Shown here in pieces: positions 36,251-45,485 of a stretch of DNA of 64,000 nucleotides. Where the stretch lies: the NCBI RefSeq assembly GCF_001686985.1, contig NZ_CP015318.1, positions 4,834,001 to 4,898,000 of the forward strand. The letters run 5' to 3'. The stretch comes from Mesorhizobium amorphae CCNWGS0123 (GTDB lineage Bacteria > Pseudomonadota > Alphaproteobacteria > Rhizobiales > Rhizobiaceae). Position 1 is the stretch's first letter. Each line of letters starts with the position of its first letter. A model generated the notes under the pieces. That model did not search any database and was not told the origin of the DNA. It saw nothing but the letters and a program-made list of their open reading frames with translations. The position numbers and the translations under genes were made by a program.

Positions 36251-37684
36251 TTAGGTCTGTTCAATGGATGTGGCTTGCGCCGGAAATTTGCCGAGCAATG
36301 CCTCGACCAGCTTTGAAAAACCGATGCCTTTCGACGATTTGACCATCACCACGTCGCCAGGCTTCAACGCCGACAGCAGAAGCGGCTTCAACTCTTCGGC
36401 GCCGGCGCGATACTCCGTATCGATCTCGTCGGGCAAGATGTCCGCCAATGCCCGCATTTCAGGGCCGCCGAGAAAGACCGTGCGCGTTTCAGTGCCGACG
36501 ATGAGATCGGCAAGGGCTGCGTGCAGCTTCTCCGAATGGTCGCCGAGTTCGAGCATGTCGCCGAGCACGGCGATGCGCCTGCCCTCGCCCGACACAGGCG
36601 TTGCGTTGAGCAGCGCCATAGCCGCCTGCATCGAGGCCGGATTGGCGTTGTAGCTCTCGTCGATCAGCGTGATCTGCCCTTTCGGATGGCGCAGCACATG
36701 GCGCTTGCCGCGGCCGCGCTCCGCCGAGAGGTTGGCCAGCGCCGAGGCCACCGTGCCGATATCGGCACCAACCAGTTGCGCCGCGCCCAGCACGGCCAGC
36801 GCATTCTGCACCATGTGGCGGCCGGGCGCGCCGACGCGGGCGGCGACGTCCTGCCCGCCGATCCTGGCAGTGATCATGGAATGGCCGGCATGCAGCTCGC
36901 ATTTGACCAGCTTGAAGGTCGAGCGGGCATTTTCGCCGAAGCCGAAGACATGCTCGACACCGGCCGCTCTGGCGATCTTGTCCAGCAGTTTCCAGCGCCC
37001 GTCGTCGCGGTTGAGCAGGGCGGCACCGTCAGGTTCCAGCCCCTCGAATATCTCGGCCTTGGCCTTGGCGATTTCGTCGAGATTCTTGAAGAAGCCGAGA
37101 TGCGCCGCCGCGATCAGCGTGACGATGGCGACATGCGGGCGGACCATCTTGACCAGCGGCCGGATTTCATCCGGATGGTTCATGCCGATCTCGAACACCG
37201 CGTAGTCGCAATCGGCGGGCATCCGCGCCAGCGTCAGCGGCACGCCCCAATGGTTGTTGAACGACTGCGCCGAGGCATGCACCTTGCCGACAGCAGACAG
37301 CACGTGGCGTAGCGCTTCCTTGGTGGTCGTCTTGCCGGCCGAGCCGGTCACCGCGATGATCCTGGCATTGGAGCGCGCGCGTGCCGCGACACCGAGCTTT
37401 TCCAGCGCGGCAAGCACGTCCTGGACCACGATCATCGGCGCCGTCAGCCGCCCCAGCGACGGCAGCTTGCCCTCGGCGACGACCAACACCCCGGCGCCGG
37501 CCTTGACGGCGGCTGTCGCGAAATCATGGCCATCCATCACCTCGCCCTTGATGGCGAAGAAGGCGTCACCCGGCTGCAGGCTGCGGCTGTCGATCGAAAT
37601 GCCGGAAATACCCTCCGGCATCGGGCCGATCGGCCGCCCGCCCATGGCGTCGACCAGCGCTTCGGAGGTCCACAGGGCACTCAT
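36251..37684 (-). CDS. murF: UDP-MurNAc-tripeptide D-alanyl-D-alanine ligase
   Basis: This 477-residue Mur ligase attaches the D-Ala-D-Ala made by Ddl. It has the N-terminal ISGISIDSRSLQPGDAFFAI substrate motif, the ATP site AVTGSAGKTTTKEAL, and LIDESYNANPASMQAA, a MurF hallmark. The start overlaps the murE stop by 4 nt. Confidence 0.96.
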   Translation of the reverse strand: MSALWTSEALVDAMGGRPIGPMPEGISGISIDSRSLQPGDAFFAIKGEVMDGHDFATAAVKAGAGVLVVAEGKLPSLGRLTAPMIVVQDVLAALEKLGVAARARSNARIIAVTGSAGKTTTKEALRHVLSAVGKVHASAQSFNNHWGVPLTLARMPADCDYAVFEIGMNHPDEIRPLVKMVRPHVAIVTLIAAAHLGFFKNLDEIAKAKAEIFEGLEPDGAALLNRDDGRWKLLDKIARAAGVEHVFGFGENARSTFKLVKCELHAGHSMITARIGGQDVAARVGAPGRHMVQNALAVLGAAQLVGADIGTVASALANLSAERGRGKRHVLRHPKGQITLIDESYNANPASMQAAMALLNATPVSGEGRRIAVLGDMLELGDHSEKLHAALADLIVGTETRTVFLGGPEMRALADILPDEIDTEYRAGAEELKPLLLSALKPGDVVMVKSSKGIGFSKLVEALLGKFPAQATSIEQT

Positions 37685-39135
37685 GCAGCCCGCTCCCCGA
37701 GCGCTGCACGAACTTCCTCGTGGTCGGAGAAATGCAATGTCTCAGCGCCGATGGTCTGGCCTTCCTCGTGGCCCTTGCCGGCCACGATCAGCGTATCGCC
37801 GGCGTGAAGCATGGCCACCGCCTCGTGGATCGCCTTGCGCCGGTCGCCGATCTCGATGGCGCCGGGCGCAGCGGCGAGGATCGCAGCGCGGATCGTTTCC
37901 GGCACTTCCGAACGCGGATTGTCATCGGTGACGATGACGACATCGGCGAGCCGCGTCGCAATCTCGCCCATGATCGGCCGCTTGCCTCGGTCGCGATCGC
38001 CGCCGCAGCCGAACACCACAATGACGCGGCCAGTGGTGAATGGCCGCACGGAAGCGAGCACGTTTTCCAGCGCGTCCGGCTTGTGCGCATAGTCGACATA
38101 GACAGGCGCACCATTGCCGGTGGTACCGACGAGGTCGAGTCGACCCGGTGCGCCTTTCAATTTTTCCAATGCAATCAGGGCCTTGGCGGCCGGGGTTCCA
38201 GTGGAAATGGCCAAACCCGCCGAAACCAGCGCGTTCGCGATCTGGAAATCGCCGGCCAGCGGCAGGTCGATTTCGTGCAGCACGCCGTCGGCCTCGACTT
38301 CGGCGCGCTGGCGATGGCGCTCATGCTCGACCCGCTTCAGCCTGAGGAAATCGCCGTGGCGACCGACCGTCAGCACGGTCAACCCTGCTGCCTTGGCCGC
38401 TTTGATCGTCGGCTCCGACCACGGGTCGTCGGCGAAGATGACCGCCGGCGCGCCCTTGGGCAGCAGCGTGTCGAACAGGCGCAATTTCGCCTGGTGGTAC
38501 TCCTCGACGGTCGGGTGATAGTCCATGTGGTCGCGGCCGAGATTGGTGAAACCGCCGGCGGTGAGTTTCACACCATCCAGCCGCCGCTGGTCGAGGCCAT
38601 GGCTGGAGGCTTCCATCGACGCGTGGGTGACGCCGGCATCGGCAAGTTCGCGCAAAAGCTGGTGCAGCGCCACCGGGTCGGGCGTGGTGAGCGAGCCATA
38701 CTCGTTGCGGCCGGGCGCCACCACGCCGGTGGTGCCGATCGAAGCGGCGGCATGGCCGGCCTGCTCCCATATCTGCCGCGTGAAGGCGGCGACCGACGTC
38801 TTGCCGCTGGTGCCCGTCACCGCCACCATTGTCTCCGGCTGCCTGCCGAAGAAGCGGGCAGCACTCAGTGCCAGCGCCAGGCGCGGGTCGCCGACGGCAA
38901 GCACCGGGACCGACAACCCGGCAATGGCGCTGGATTTGCCCGCCACGATCACTGCTGCGCCGCGCTTCGCAGCATCCTCGGCATAGGTCACACCGTCCGC
39001 CTTGGTACCAGTGAGCGCGAAAAAGACGACGCCGGGTTTTACCTGGCGGGAATCCGAGGAAATCCCGGTCACCTCCAGGTCGAGGGAAGCTGTTCCCTCG
39101 ACAGGCAGGATACCGGCTAGGTCTTTCAGCTGCAT
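37681..39135 (-). CDS. murE: UDP-MurNAc-L-Ala-D-Glu-2,6-diaminopimelate ligase
   Basis: This 484-residue ligase adds the third stem residue. It has the ATP site AVTGTSGKTSVAAF and the DNPR motif in VTDDNPRSEVPE, which marks meso-diaminopimelate rather than lysine use, as expected for a Gram-negative. Start MQLKDLAGIL at 39135 fits the family; an upstream in-frame extension of 17 residues is not conserved in character. It follows ftsI by 54 nt. Confidence 0.96.
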   Translation of the reverse strand: MQLKDLAGILPVEGTASLDLEVTGISSDSRQVKPGVVFFALTGTKADGVTYAEDAAKRGAAVIVAGKSSAIAGLSVPVLAVGDPRLALALSAARFFGRQPETMVAVTGTSGKTSVAAFTRQIWEQAGHAAASIGTTGVVAPGRNEYGSLTTPDPVALHQLLRELADAGVTHASMEASSHGLDQRRLDGVKLTAGGFTNLGRDHMDYHPTVEEYHQAKLRLFDTLLPKGAPAVIFADDPWSEPTIKAAKAAGLTVLTVGRHGDFLRLKRVEHERHRQRAEVEADGVLHEIDLPLAGDFQIANALVSAGLAISTGTPAAKALIALEKLKGAPGRLDLVGTTGNGAPVYVDYAHKPDALENVLASVRPFTTGRVIVVFGCGGDRDRGKRPIMGEIATRLADVVIVTDDNPRSEVPETIRAAILAAAPGAIEIGDRRKAIHEAVAMLHAGDTLIVAGKGHEEGQTIGAETLHFSDHEEVRAALGERAA

Positions 39136-39189
39136 CGAAACCCGTTCATCGCAACAAAATAGCGCGCAGTTGCCGGCGCGCCCCAAGAA

Positions 39190-40935
39190 TCACTGATAGG
39201 AAACCAGCGTTGCACCATTTTCATGGCTGAAATCTGGCTTCACGCCAAGCATTGAAGCCGCGCGCCGGATGATATTGCCCGCCATGACGCCCGCATTCGA
39301 GGCCGCCGTAGCGCCCATGCCGGGCTTTTCCGGCTTCGGTTCGTCGGCGATCGTCAGCACGATGTACTGCGGGTCGTCCATCGGGAAAGCAGCGACGAAG
39401 GCATTGAAATTCTTGTCCTTCGAGTAGCGGCCATTGACGACCTTTTCAGCCGTTCCGGTCTTGCCGCCGACGCGATAGCCCGGAACCCTGGCACTCTTGC
39501 CCGAGCCTTTCTCGGCGTTGAGCGCATAGAGATAGCGCATGCCCTCGACGGTCTTTTCGTTGACCACTTTCTTGGCCACCGCCATCGCTTCCTCCTGCGT
39601 GCGAGGCAGGAATGTCGGCTCGATAAGGTAGCCGCCATTCATCAGCGCGGCGCAGCCGACGGCGGTCTGCAGCGGTGTCGTCGACACACCGTGGCCGAAG
39701 GCGATGGTGATCGAATTGACCTGTTTCCACACCTTGGGCTCGGTCGGGCGCGCGACCTCGGGCAATTCCGTCTGCATCTTCTCGAGAATGCCCAGCCGAT
39801 GCAGGAATTCGCGATGCCCTTCGATGCCCACCGCTTCGGCCTCCTTGGCCGAGCCGATATTGGAGGAATAAATGAACACCTCAGGCACCGACAGCACGCG
39901 GCCCTTGCCGTGGAAGTCGTGAATGGTCTGATGGCCGATCCTGATCGGGCGCGAGGCGTCGAACCGGCTCTCCAGGGTCACCTTGCCTGAATCCAGCGCC
40001 ATGGCGGTGGTGAAGCTCTTGAACGTCGAACCCATTTCGTAGAGGCCCGCTGACATGCGATTCAAGCGGTCCTTGTCCTGGGCATTGTAGGGATTGTTGG
40101 GGTCGAAATCCGGCACCGACGCCATCGCCAGCACTTCGCCGGTCTTGACGTTGAGCACGACGGCGCCGGCGGCGATGGCGTGGAAGCGTTCCATGCCGGT
40201 GGCCACCTCGTCGCGCACGATGTGCTGGACGCGCAGGTCGATCGAGAGCTGCACCGGCTTGAGGTCCCTGGCCACTGCCAGGCCCGACGCCTGAAGGTCG
40301 GTCAGACCCTGCTCGTCGACATATTTCTCCATGCCGGAAATGCCCTGGTTGTCGATATTGGTGAGACCGACAATGTAGGACGAGGTCTCGCCGGCCGGAT
40401 AGAAGCGGCGTTTTTCGGTACGGAAGCCAAAGCCGGGGATGCCGAGCTGCATGATGTCGGCCTGCTGCTTCGGTGTCAGCTGCCGCTGCAGCCAGACGAA
40501 TCCGGCGCCGCTCTTCAGCTTGTGATAGGTCTGTTCGTAGTCGATCTCGGGAAGCACCGTCGACAGCTTCTCGATTGCCTCGTCGGCGTCGACGATGCGG
40601 CGTGGCTCGGCAAACAGCGAGGCAGTCTTGATGTCGGTCGCCAGCACCTCGCCGTTGCGATCGACGATATCGGGCCGCGACGCGGTCACCCGGCTCTGCG
40701 GCCCGCCCGACATGTCGGGATTCTGGAAGCCGAGATAGACCAGCCTGCCGGCGATGGCCGAATAGATGCCGAAGAACACCGCCATCGTCATCACGATGCG
40801 CGTCCTGGCCTTGCCGCCGGTCGCCTTGCGGGCGCCATCGACGACGATCGAGCCGTCTTCGCCGGGCCTGGCGCTGCGCTTCAGCAGGCTGCCGATCTTT
40901 GGAAGTTTGCCCATTGCTGGAAGTCTGGCGATCAT
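39190..40935 (-). CDS. ftsI: septal transpeptidase FtsI / penicillin-binding protein 3
   Basis: This 581-residue class B PBP crosslinks septal peptidoglycan. A basic cytoplasmic tail precedes one membrane helix (IVMTMAVFFGIYSAIAGRLVYL, about 48-69). The pedestal domain follows, then the transpeptidase with STFK (Ser303), SSN and KTGT motifs. The ATG overlaps the ftsL stop by 4 nt. Confidence 0.97.
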   Translation of the reverse strand: MIARLPAMGKLPKIGSLLKRSARPGEDGSIVVDGARKATGGKARTRIVMTMAVFFGIYSAIAGRLVYLGFQNPDMSGGPQSRVTASRPDIVDRNGEVLATDIKTASLFAEPRRIVDADEAIEKLSTVLPEIDYEQTYHKLKSGAGFVWLQRQLTPKQQADIMQLGIPGFGFRTEKRRFYPAGETSSYIVGLTNIDNQGISGMEKYVDEQGLTDLQASGLAVARDLKPVQLSIDLRVQHIVRDEVATGMERFHAIAAGAVVLNVKTGEVLAMASVPDFDPNNPYNAQDKDRLNRMSAGLYEMGSTFKSFTTAMALDSGKVTLESRFDASRPIRIGHQTIHDFHGKGRVLSVPEVFIYSSNIGSAKEAEAVGIEGHREFLHRLGILEKMQTELPEVARPTEPKVWKQVNSITIAFGHGVSTTPLQTAVGCAALMNGGYLIEPTFLPRTQEEAMAVAKKVVNEKTVEGMRYLYALNAEKGSGKSARVPGYRVGGKTGTAEKVVNGRYSKDKNFNAFVAAFPMDDPQYIVLTIADEPKPEKPGMGATAASNAGVMAGNIIRRAASMLGVKPDFSHENGATLVSYQ

Positions 40936-41327
40936 TGGACGATGCCTCCGGTCACCACGGGATCCTTGCCGTCCGAGGGCCCTTTGCCGGAATTGTCGGC
41001 GATGCCGCCCAGCCGTTGCGACGACAGATCCTCTATGTTGAGCGGTTTTGCCGGAAGATCGTCGAGGCCGACGATCTGGCGCGCATTTACCGGCTCGAGT
41101 CCCAGCTGCGACTTGTAGATTTCGGCCAGCTTCTGCAGGCGCGACGGCTGAGTGAGCAGGCTCCAGTCCGCCTTCAGAAGGTCGATCGTGTCCTCCTCAT
41201 AGTGGATCTGCGCCTGGATCTTCTGCACCGCCGCCAATTGTTCCTCGGCCTCGCGCTTGGTCTTGTAGGTCAGGGCGGCCGCCGAGACCATGACCGCGAT
41301 AAGGACTATGTCGCTGGTACGAAACAC
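40932..41327 (-). CDS. ftsL: cell division protein FtsL
   Basis: The 131-residue bitopic protein has a short N-terminus, a membrane helix (TSDIVLIAVMVSAAALTY) and a coiled coil (KREAEEQLAAVQKIQAQIHYEED). A disordered Gly/Pro-rich tail ends it. FtsL works with FtsB and FtsQ to activate FtsW-FtsI. The start is a GTG, 4 nt after the rsmH stop, with GAGAGGTGA upstream. Sequence conservation is weak in this family; position and topology support the call. Confidence 0.87.
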   Translation of the reverse strand: MFRTSDIVLIAVMVSAAALTYKTKREAEEQLAAVQKIQAQIHYEEDTIDLLKADWSLLTQPSRLQKLAEIYKSQLGLEPVNARQIVGLDDLPAKPLNIEDLSSQRLGGIADNSGKGPSDGKDPVVTGGIVQ

Positions 41328-41331
41328 GTGC

Positions 41332-42348
41332 TCACCTCTCTCCCGGCAGGTCGATGCCGGGAAGCTTTGGAAGGCCGAAAATCGAAAAGTCGCTGCTACG
41401 CGCCGGCGCCTCGGCGCGGGTTGCCGCGCGCAGCCTGGCCGAACGTGCTCGCGGGTTGGCCGCGATCTCGGCATCGCCCGCCGTCACGCCGCTGCCGGCC
41501 TTGCGAAAAGTCGCCATCCGCGCCTGCGCCTCGGGCAAGTGGCGCGAGCCGCTCGCCGCATCCGAGCGGTCGGCGATGAAGCGCTTGACGATGCGGTCCT
41601 CCAGCGAATGGAACGTCACCACCGCCAGCCGCCCACCGGGCTTAAGCGCACGCTCGGCCGCAAACAGCGCCTTGGCCAGTTCGCCAAGCTCGTCATTGAC
41701 GAAGATGCGCAGCGCCTGGAAGACGCGCGTCGCCGGATGGATCTTGTCCTTCGGGGCGCGGCCAATATGCGTCTCGATGGCGTCGGCGAGGTCGAGCGTG
41801 CGCTCGAACGGCCGCTTTTCGCGGCGGCTCTCGATCATGCGGGCGATGCGGCCGGCATGACGCTCCTCGCCCAGAAAGCCGAAGATGCGCGCAAGATCAC
41901 CGGCCTTGAAACTGTTGACGACGTCGGCCGCGCTCAAGCCAGCCTGCGCCATGCGCATGTCGAGCGGCCCATCGTTGCGGAACGAGAAGCCGCGTTCGGC
42001 CTGGTCGAGCTGCATGGAGGAGACACCGATGTCGAGCACAACGCCGTCGGCGCTTTCGACATGGTCGTCCAACGTCGAGAACGGCGCCTGCACCAGCCGC
42101 AGCCTGCCACCCGATTGCTGTTCGAGAACACGACCAGCCGCGATGGCATCGGGATCGCGGTCGATGGCCACGACCGAAGCACCGGTCGCAAGAATGGCTT
42201 TGGTGTAGCCGCCGGCGCCGAACGTGCCGTCGACGACTACGTCGCCGGCTTTGGGTGAAAGCGCCTCCAGCACTTCGGCGAGGAGGACCGGAATGTGACG
42301 GACTGGTCCGCCAACGGCGTGAAGATCATCGCCGTCGCCCACCATCAT
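41332..42348 (-). CDS. rsmH: 16S rRNA (cytosine-1402-N4)-methyltransferase
   Basis: The 338-residue SAM-dependent enzyme (old name MraW) methylates C1402 in the ribosomal P site. Family motifs: HIPVLLAEVLEAL, VVDGTFGAGGYTKAIL, ADGVVLDIGVSSMQLDQ, RGFSFRNDGPLDMRM and VVTFHSLEDRIVKRF. The start is the first of two ATGs overlapping the mraZ stop by 4 nt. It is usually the second gene of dcw operons. Confidence 0.97.
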   Translation of the reverse strand: MMVGDGDDLHAVGGPVRHIPVLLAEVLEALSPKAGDVVVDGTFGAGGYTKAILATGASVVAIDRDPDAIAAGRVLEQQSGGRLRLVQAPFSTLDDHVESADGVVLDIGVSSMQLDQAERGFSFRNDGPLDMRMAQAGLSAADVVNSFKAGDLARIFGFLGEERHAGRIARMIESRREKRPFERTLDLADAIETHIGRAPKDKIHPATRVFQALRIFVNDELGELAKALFAAERALKPGGRLAVVTFHSLEDRIVKRFIADRSDAASGSRHLPEAQARMATFRKAGSGVTAGDAEIAANPRARSARLRAATRAEAPARSSDFSIFGLPKLPGIDLPGER

Positions 42349-42803
42349 TCCGGTCGCTCCCCAGGCTTCGTCCCCAGCCGAAGCTGCAAAAGCCGGGCGC
42401 GCGCCTGCGCTCCATAGGCGGCAAGCCGCCCCGGCTCCCAGATCTGAAAGAAATTGCCGCGGCCGACAAAGGCTACTTCCGCCGAAATGCCGGTATGTTC
42501 GCGGATGAAATCGGTCATCGTGATGCGGCCGTCCTGGTCCAATTTCAGGAACGTCCCGTCGCCATGGCAGAAGAACGACATGTCGTCCGCCGTCTGCAGG
42601 AAGGGATCTTCCTGCGCGATGCGCTGCTCGTAGCGGTCGAGCAGATCGAGACCGCCGACATCCATCGCCGGGATATCCAGGCCGCGCAGTGCATAGAGGT
42701 CCGAATAGCCGCGTTTCTGCACGACCGAGCGGAAATGCGCCGGAACGGAAACCCGTCCCTTCGCATCGATCCTGTTCACCGCGCTTGACAGAAACCGGTC
42801 CAT
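42345..42803 (-). CDS. mraZ: transcriptional regulator MraZ, first gene of the dcw cluster
   Basis: The 152-residue protein contains two SpoVT-AbrB-like repeats: a first DAKGRVSVPAHFR and a second LDQDGRITMTDFIREH, the MraZ pattern. MraZ rings bind tandem TGGG boxes and repress the dcw promoter. Four such boxes lie about 190-220 nt upstream. The ATG is at 42803. Confidence 0.95.
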   Translation of the reverse strand: MDRFLSSAVNRIDAKGRVSVPAHFRSVVQKRGYSDLYALRGLDIPAMDVGGLDLLDRYEQRIAQEDPFLQTADDMSFFCHGDGTFLKLDQDGRITMTDFIREHTGISAEVAFVGRGNFFQIWEPGRLAAYGAQARARLLQLRLGTKPGERPE

Positions 42804-42988
42804 TACGCGCTACAGCCGCTTCCGCCGCCGCCCCCCTCTCCATCGTGTCGCCCGCACCGCCGCAGCGCGGTCCCTTCCGAAAATCAGCTCCATCCGCCCG
42901 GACAAAAACACGCAAACGTACAGCCACAGCGGCTGCCCGATTGGCGTACGCTTCACCCTGACGCGGAACGAAGGCTTTGGTATTGGAA

Positions 42989-43023
42989 TGGGATATCATG
43001 GGGCACTATGGGCGTCAACGGGA
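42989..43023 (-). promoter_or_regulatory. mraZ promoter overlapped by four MraZ boxes
   Basis: On the plus strand TGGGA, TGGGG, TGGGC and CGGGA begin at 42989, 42999, 43009 and 43019, an exact 10-bp period, which is the known MraZ operator layout. Read on the mraZ strand, the same bases contain TTGACG (43013-43018), a 17-nt spacer and TATCCC (42990-42995). Promoter and operator coincide, which suits autorepression. The leader to the mraZ ATG would be about 180 nt. The rest of the 407-nt gap to the next gene shows nothing else clear. Confidence 0.7.
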
Positions 43024-43210
43024 ACAGGCTTCACAAACGTGCGCGTAACAACCTGGGGACACTGCTATGACGGCACTCCGGTCTTTATCCTCTATTAAGC
43101 CTAACGAAGGGTTTAGAACCCCTTGGCCCAACCGGAGGGCGCTTGCTGCAAACCGTTGGCACGCATAGCGTCACCCGGTCTTCTTCCGTCGGCAACAAGG
43201 TGTGAGATCG

Positions 43211-44326
43211 ATGTCCGAAACAGCCAGGTCACGCGCCGCGGCACTTGCCCATTTGCGCAACGGCGGGTTCGCTACGGGCGACCCGATCCCCTTGCCGCTG
43301 ACCATGGCCGCCATCTTTCACACGCCAGGGGATGCGACCGGCCTCAACGAGTATGGCCGCTACAGCAATCCGACTTGGGATGCCGTCGAGCACGCTCTTG
43401 GCCATCTGGAAAACGCCCGATGCATCGGCTTCCCGTCCGGAATGGCCGTGATTTCGGCAATTTTTTTCGCGCTTTTGAAGTCCGGCGACCGCGTGCTTTT
43501 GCCGTCGGACGGCTATCACGCCACGCGAGCGCTGGCCGAGCGCTTCCTCAAACCATTCGGTGTTGCCTATGATTTGCGGCCGACATCGACCTTTCTCGAC
43601 GGCGGCTTCGCCGGCTATCGCCTGGCTTTCGTTGAGACCCCTTCGAACCCGCAACTGGATATTTGCGATATCGCCGCTGTCGCCAAGGCCGCCCACGAAG
43701 CCGGCGCGATCCTCGTGGCCGACAACACGGCGATGACGCCTTTCGGCCAGCGCCCGCTCGACCTCGGCGCCGACATCGTCGTCTCCGCCGACACCAAGGC
43801 GACCAACGGCCATTCCGACGTGCTGTTCGGCCACGTCGCCAGCCGCAGCGACGACATCATCGCTGCCGTGACCGGTTGGCGAGAGATGTCGGGCGCCATC
43901 CCTGGACCGTTCGAGGCGTGGCTGGTGCATCGCGGCCTCGAAACGCTAGACGTGCGTTTCGACCGCATGTGTTCTTCGGCGGAGATCGTCGCGCAAAGGC
44001 TGAAGGATCATCACGCCGTACACGGGCTGCGTTTTCCTGGGCTGGAAGGCGATCCGTCGCACAATCTGGCCCGCGCCCAGATGGAACGCTTCGGCTTTCT
44101 CGTCTCGTTCGAACTGGCCTCGGAAGAGAAAGCCGAGGCATTCATCAACAACTGCCCGCTGATTGAGGCGGCGACCTCCTTCGGCGGTGTCCACACCTCC
44201 GCCGAACGGCGCGCCAAACGCGGAGACGCCGTTGCGCCGGGCTTCGTGCGCCTGTCGATTGGCTGCGAACCGGTGGAAGAACTCTGGCAGGCGATCGAGG
44301 CATCGCTGGACAGGATCAGCGGCTGA
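43211..44326 (+). CDS. trans-sulfuration family PLP enzyme (cystathionine gamma-lyase-like)
   Basis: The 371-residue Cys/Met-metabolism PLP enzyme has the family signatures RYSNPTWDAVEHALGHLE and VADNTAMTPFGQRPLDLGADIVVSADTKATNGHSD with the PLP lysine at K196. The C-terminal IEAATSFGGVHTSAERRAKRG places it near cystathionine gamma-lyases. It could be gamma-lyase, gamma-synthase or beta-lyase. ATG 43211 has AAGGTGTGAG upstream and is preferred over a GTG nine nt before. Confidence 0.85.
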   Translation: MSETARSRAAALAHLRNGGFATGDPIPLPLTMAAIFHTPGDATGLNEYGRYSNPTWDAVEHALGHLENARCIGFPSGMAVISAIFFALLKSGDRVLLPSDGYHATRALAERFLKPFGVAYDLRPTSTFLDGGFAGYRLAFVETPSNPQLDICDIAAVAKAAHEAGAILVADNTAMTPFGQRPLDLGADIVVSADTKATNGHSDVLFGHVASRSDDIIAAVTGWREMSGAIPGPFEAWLVHRGLETLDVRFDRMCSSAEIVAQRLKDHHAVHGLRFPGLEGDPSHNLARAQMERFGFLVSFELASEEKAEAFINNCPLIEAATSFGGVHTSAERRAKRGDAVAPGFVRLSIGCEPVEELWQAIEASLDRISG

Positions 44327-44334
44327 CAAGTCCA

Positions 44335-44631
44335 CTACGAGCCGACGTCATCGGCTCCGATGTTGAGCTTGCCATGCAATACGCGGACGATTTGGATCGC
44401 ATCCTCACCGACCCGATACAACGTAAGGTAATCGCCAACGACGCGCTGGCGGATACCAGGTGCTATGTCGTCGCGTGGCGCCCCTGAGAAGGGATAGGTC
44501 GCCAGTTGCTGCCACCGCGCCTCGATGCGATCGAGCAACCGATCGGCTGCAGCCTCGCTGTCGCGTGCAATATGAAGCCAGATCGTGATCAGATCGTCTT
44601 CTGCCCGCGCATTCCGGACGATGGGCAGCAA
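44335..44631 (-). CDS. parE: RelE/ParE family toxin
   Basis: The 98-residue toxin of a type II toxin-antitoxin pair shows the ParE pattern: RNARAEDDLITIWLHIARDSEAAADRLLDRI, then RQRVVGDYLTLYRVGEDAIQIVRVLHG. ParE homologues usually poison DNA gyrase; some RelE-fold relatives cleave mRNA. The start appears to be TTG; no ATG fits. It overlaps the antitoxin 3' end by about 43 nt, more than the usual few bases. Confidence 0.8.
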   Translation of the reverse strand: MLPIVRNARAEDDLITIWLHIARDSEAAADRLLDRIEARWQQLATYPFSGAPRDDIAPGIRQRVVGDYLTLYRVGEDAIQIVRVLHGKLNIGADDVGS

Positions 44632-44909
44632 GTTCGTGCTGCGTCGTTGGATTTCAACCGCCTGCGCGCTTCGGCTTTTATTTCATCCATCGACGCGAAC
44701 CGTCCGGGTCCGCTGTCGATCCCTTCCTGCACCAGCTTGCGCAGTTCCTCGACCGTATGGCCGAGCAGGTCGCGCCGGTCCTTCCATTGCCTGAGCGCAT
44801 CGCGGATCACTTCGCTCGCCGAGGCATATTCGCCGGCGGCGACCACATCATCGACCGCCGCTGCCAGTTCCGGCGACAGCGTGATGCTGCGTTTGTCGAC
44901 ATGGCCCAT
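44589..44909 (-). CDS. parD: ParD-like antitoxin (ribbon-helix-helix)
   Basis: This 106-residue antitoxin has an N-terminal RHH DNA-binding part (KRSITLSPELAAAVDDVVAAGEYASASEVIRDALRQW, about 6-42) and a toxin-binding tail. Typical members end near RRRLKSND; here about 17 more residues follow (ARTCCPSSGMRGQKTI), produced by reading into the toxin gene in another frame. GGGAG precedes the ATG. With the toxin it forms a two-gene unit probably repressed by the complex. Confidence 0.8.
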   Translation of the reverse strand: MGHVDKRSITLSPELAAAVDDVVAAGEYASASEVIRDALRQWKDRRDLLGHTVEELRKLVQEGIDSGPGRFASMDEIKAEARRRLKSNDAARTCCPSSGMRGQKTI

Positions 44910-44942
44910 GGCATGCTCCCGTATTGCCGAGCAGGCATGGTA

Positions 44943-44953
44943 CGATTTAATCG
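44943..44953. promoter_or_regulatory. palindrome ahead of the parDE pair, possible operator
   Basis: CGATTTAATCG is an 11-bp near-perfect palindrome (5-bp arms around one T), about 34 nt upstream of the antitoxin ATG. RHH antitoxins bind short palindromes at this position. The AT-rich core could also include a -10 element. Inferred from position only. Confidence 0.4.
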
Positions 44954-45057
44954 CACCACTTTCAACCAGACAACATCGACCCCATGCTGAATCGACAGCT
45001 GCGCCCGAAGGCGCAAGCTGCCGAAATCAAAAGGATTTCGTTGAAGACCGGCAGAAA

Positions 45058-45482
45058 ATTGCCAGCCGGCCTGTAAGCCGGGTTCTGTATGGCCCTCGCC
45101 CCTTGCGGCGCGAGAACGTGGCGGCCATTCATCTTGGGCGCATGTTGCCATGCGCCTCACGCAACCTACCCGGACGGTGAGCCGGAAACAGCCCTCGAGG
45201 GTTTCCCCTCGCACCGTCCCTATTCGGTCTTGCTCCCGGTGGGGTTTACCGTGCCGCTCCTGTTGCCAGTCGCGCGGTGGGCTCTTACCCCACCCTTTCA
45301 CCCTTGCCGCGGATCCCGGTGCCTTGCGGACACCGGATGCCGTGGCGGTTTGCTTTCTGTGGCACTTTCCCTGGGGTCGCCCCCGCCGGCCATTAACCGG
45401 CACCGTGTCTCCATGGAGCCCGGACTTTCCTCACCCGCAGCCTTTCGGCTTCGCGGGTGCGGCCGCCCGGCCAGCTGGCAGA
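45058..45482 (-). ncRNA. rnpB: RNase P RNA, class A
   Basis: About 425 nt read on the minus strand match bacterial type A RNase P RNA. The 5' part contains CGGGTGAGGAAAGTCCGGGC, then GGTGCCGG-TAA-TGGCCGGC, the AGGGAAAGTGCCACAGAAA core, GTAAACCCCACCGGGAGCAAG, CCGAATAGGGA, and a 3' CAGAACCCGGCTTACAGGCC. P1 pairs GCCAGCTGGC with its 3' complement GCCGGCTGGC. It is the catalytic RNA that trims the 5' leader of pre-tRNAs. Ends are estimated from P1. Hairpins at 45022-45040 and 45001-45014 may mark the 3' end of the precursor. Confidence 0.95.
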
Positions 45483-45485
45483 GCG

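Noticed and set aside
44589..44631. Frameshifted, inactive antitoxin
   Set aside because: The RHH and toxin-binding regions are intact; a long tail alone does not show a pseudogene.
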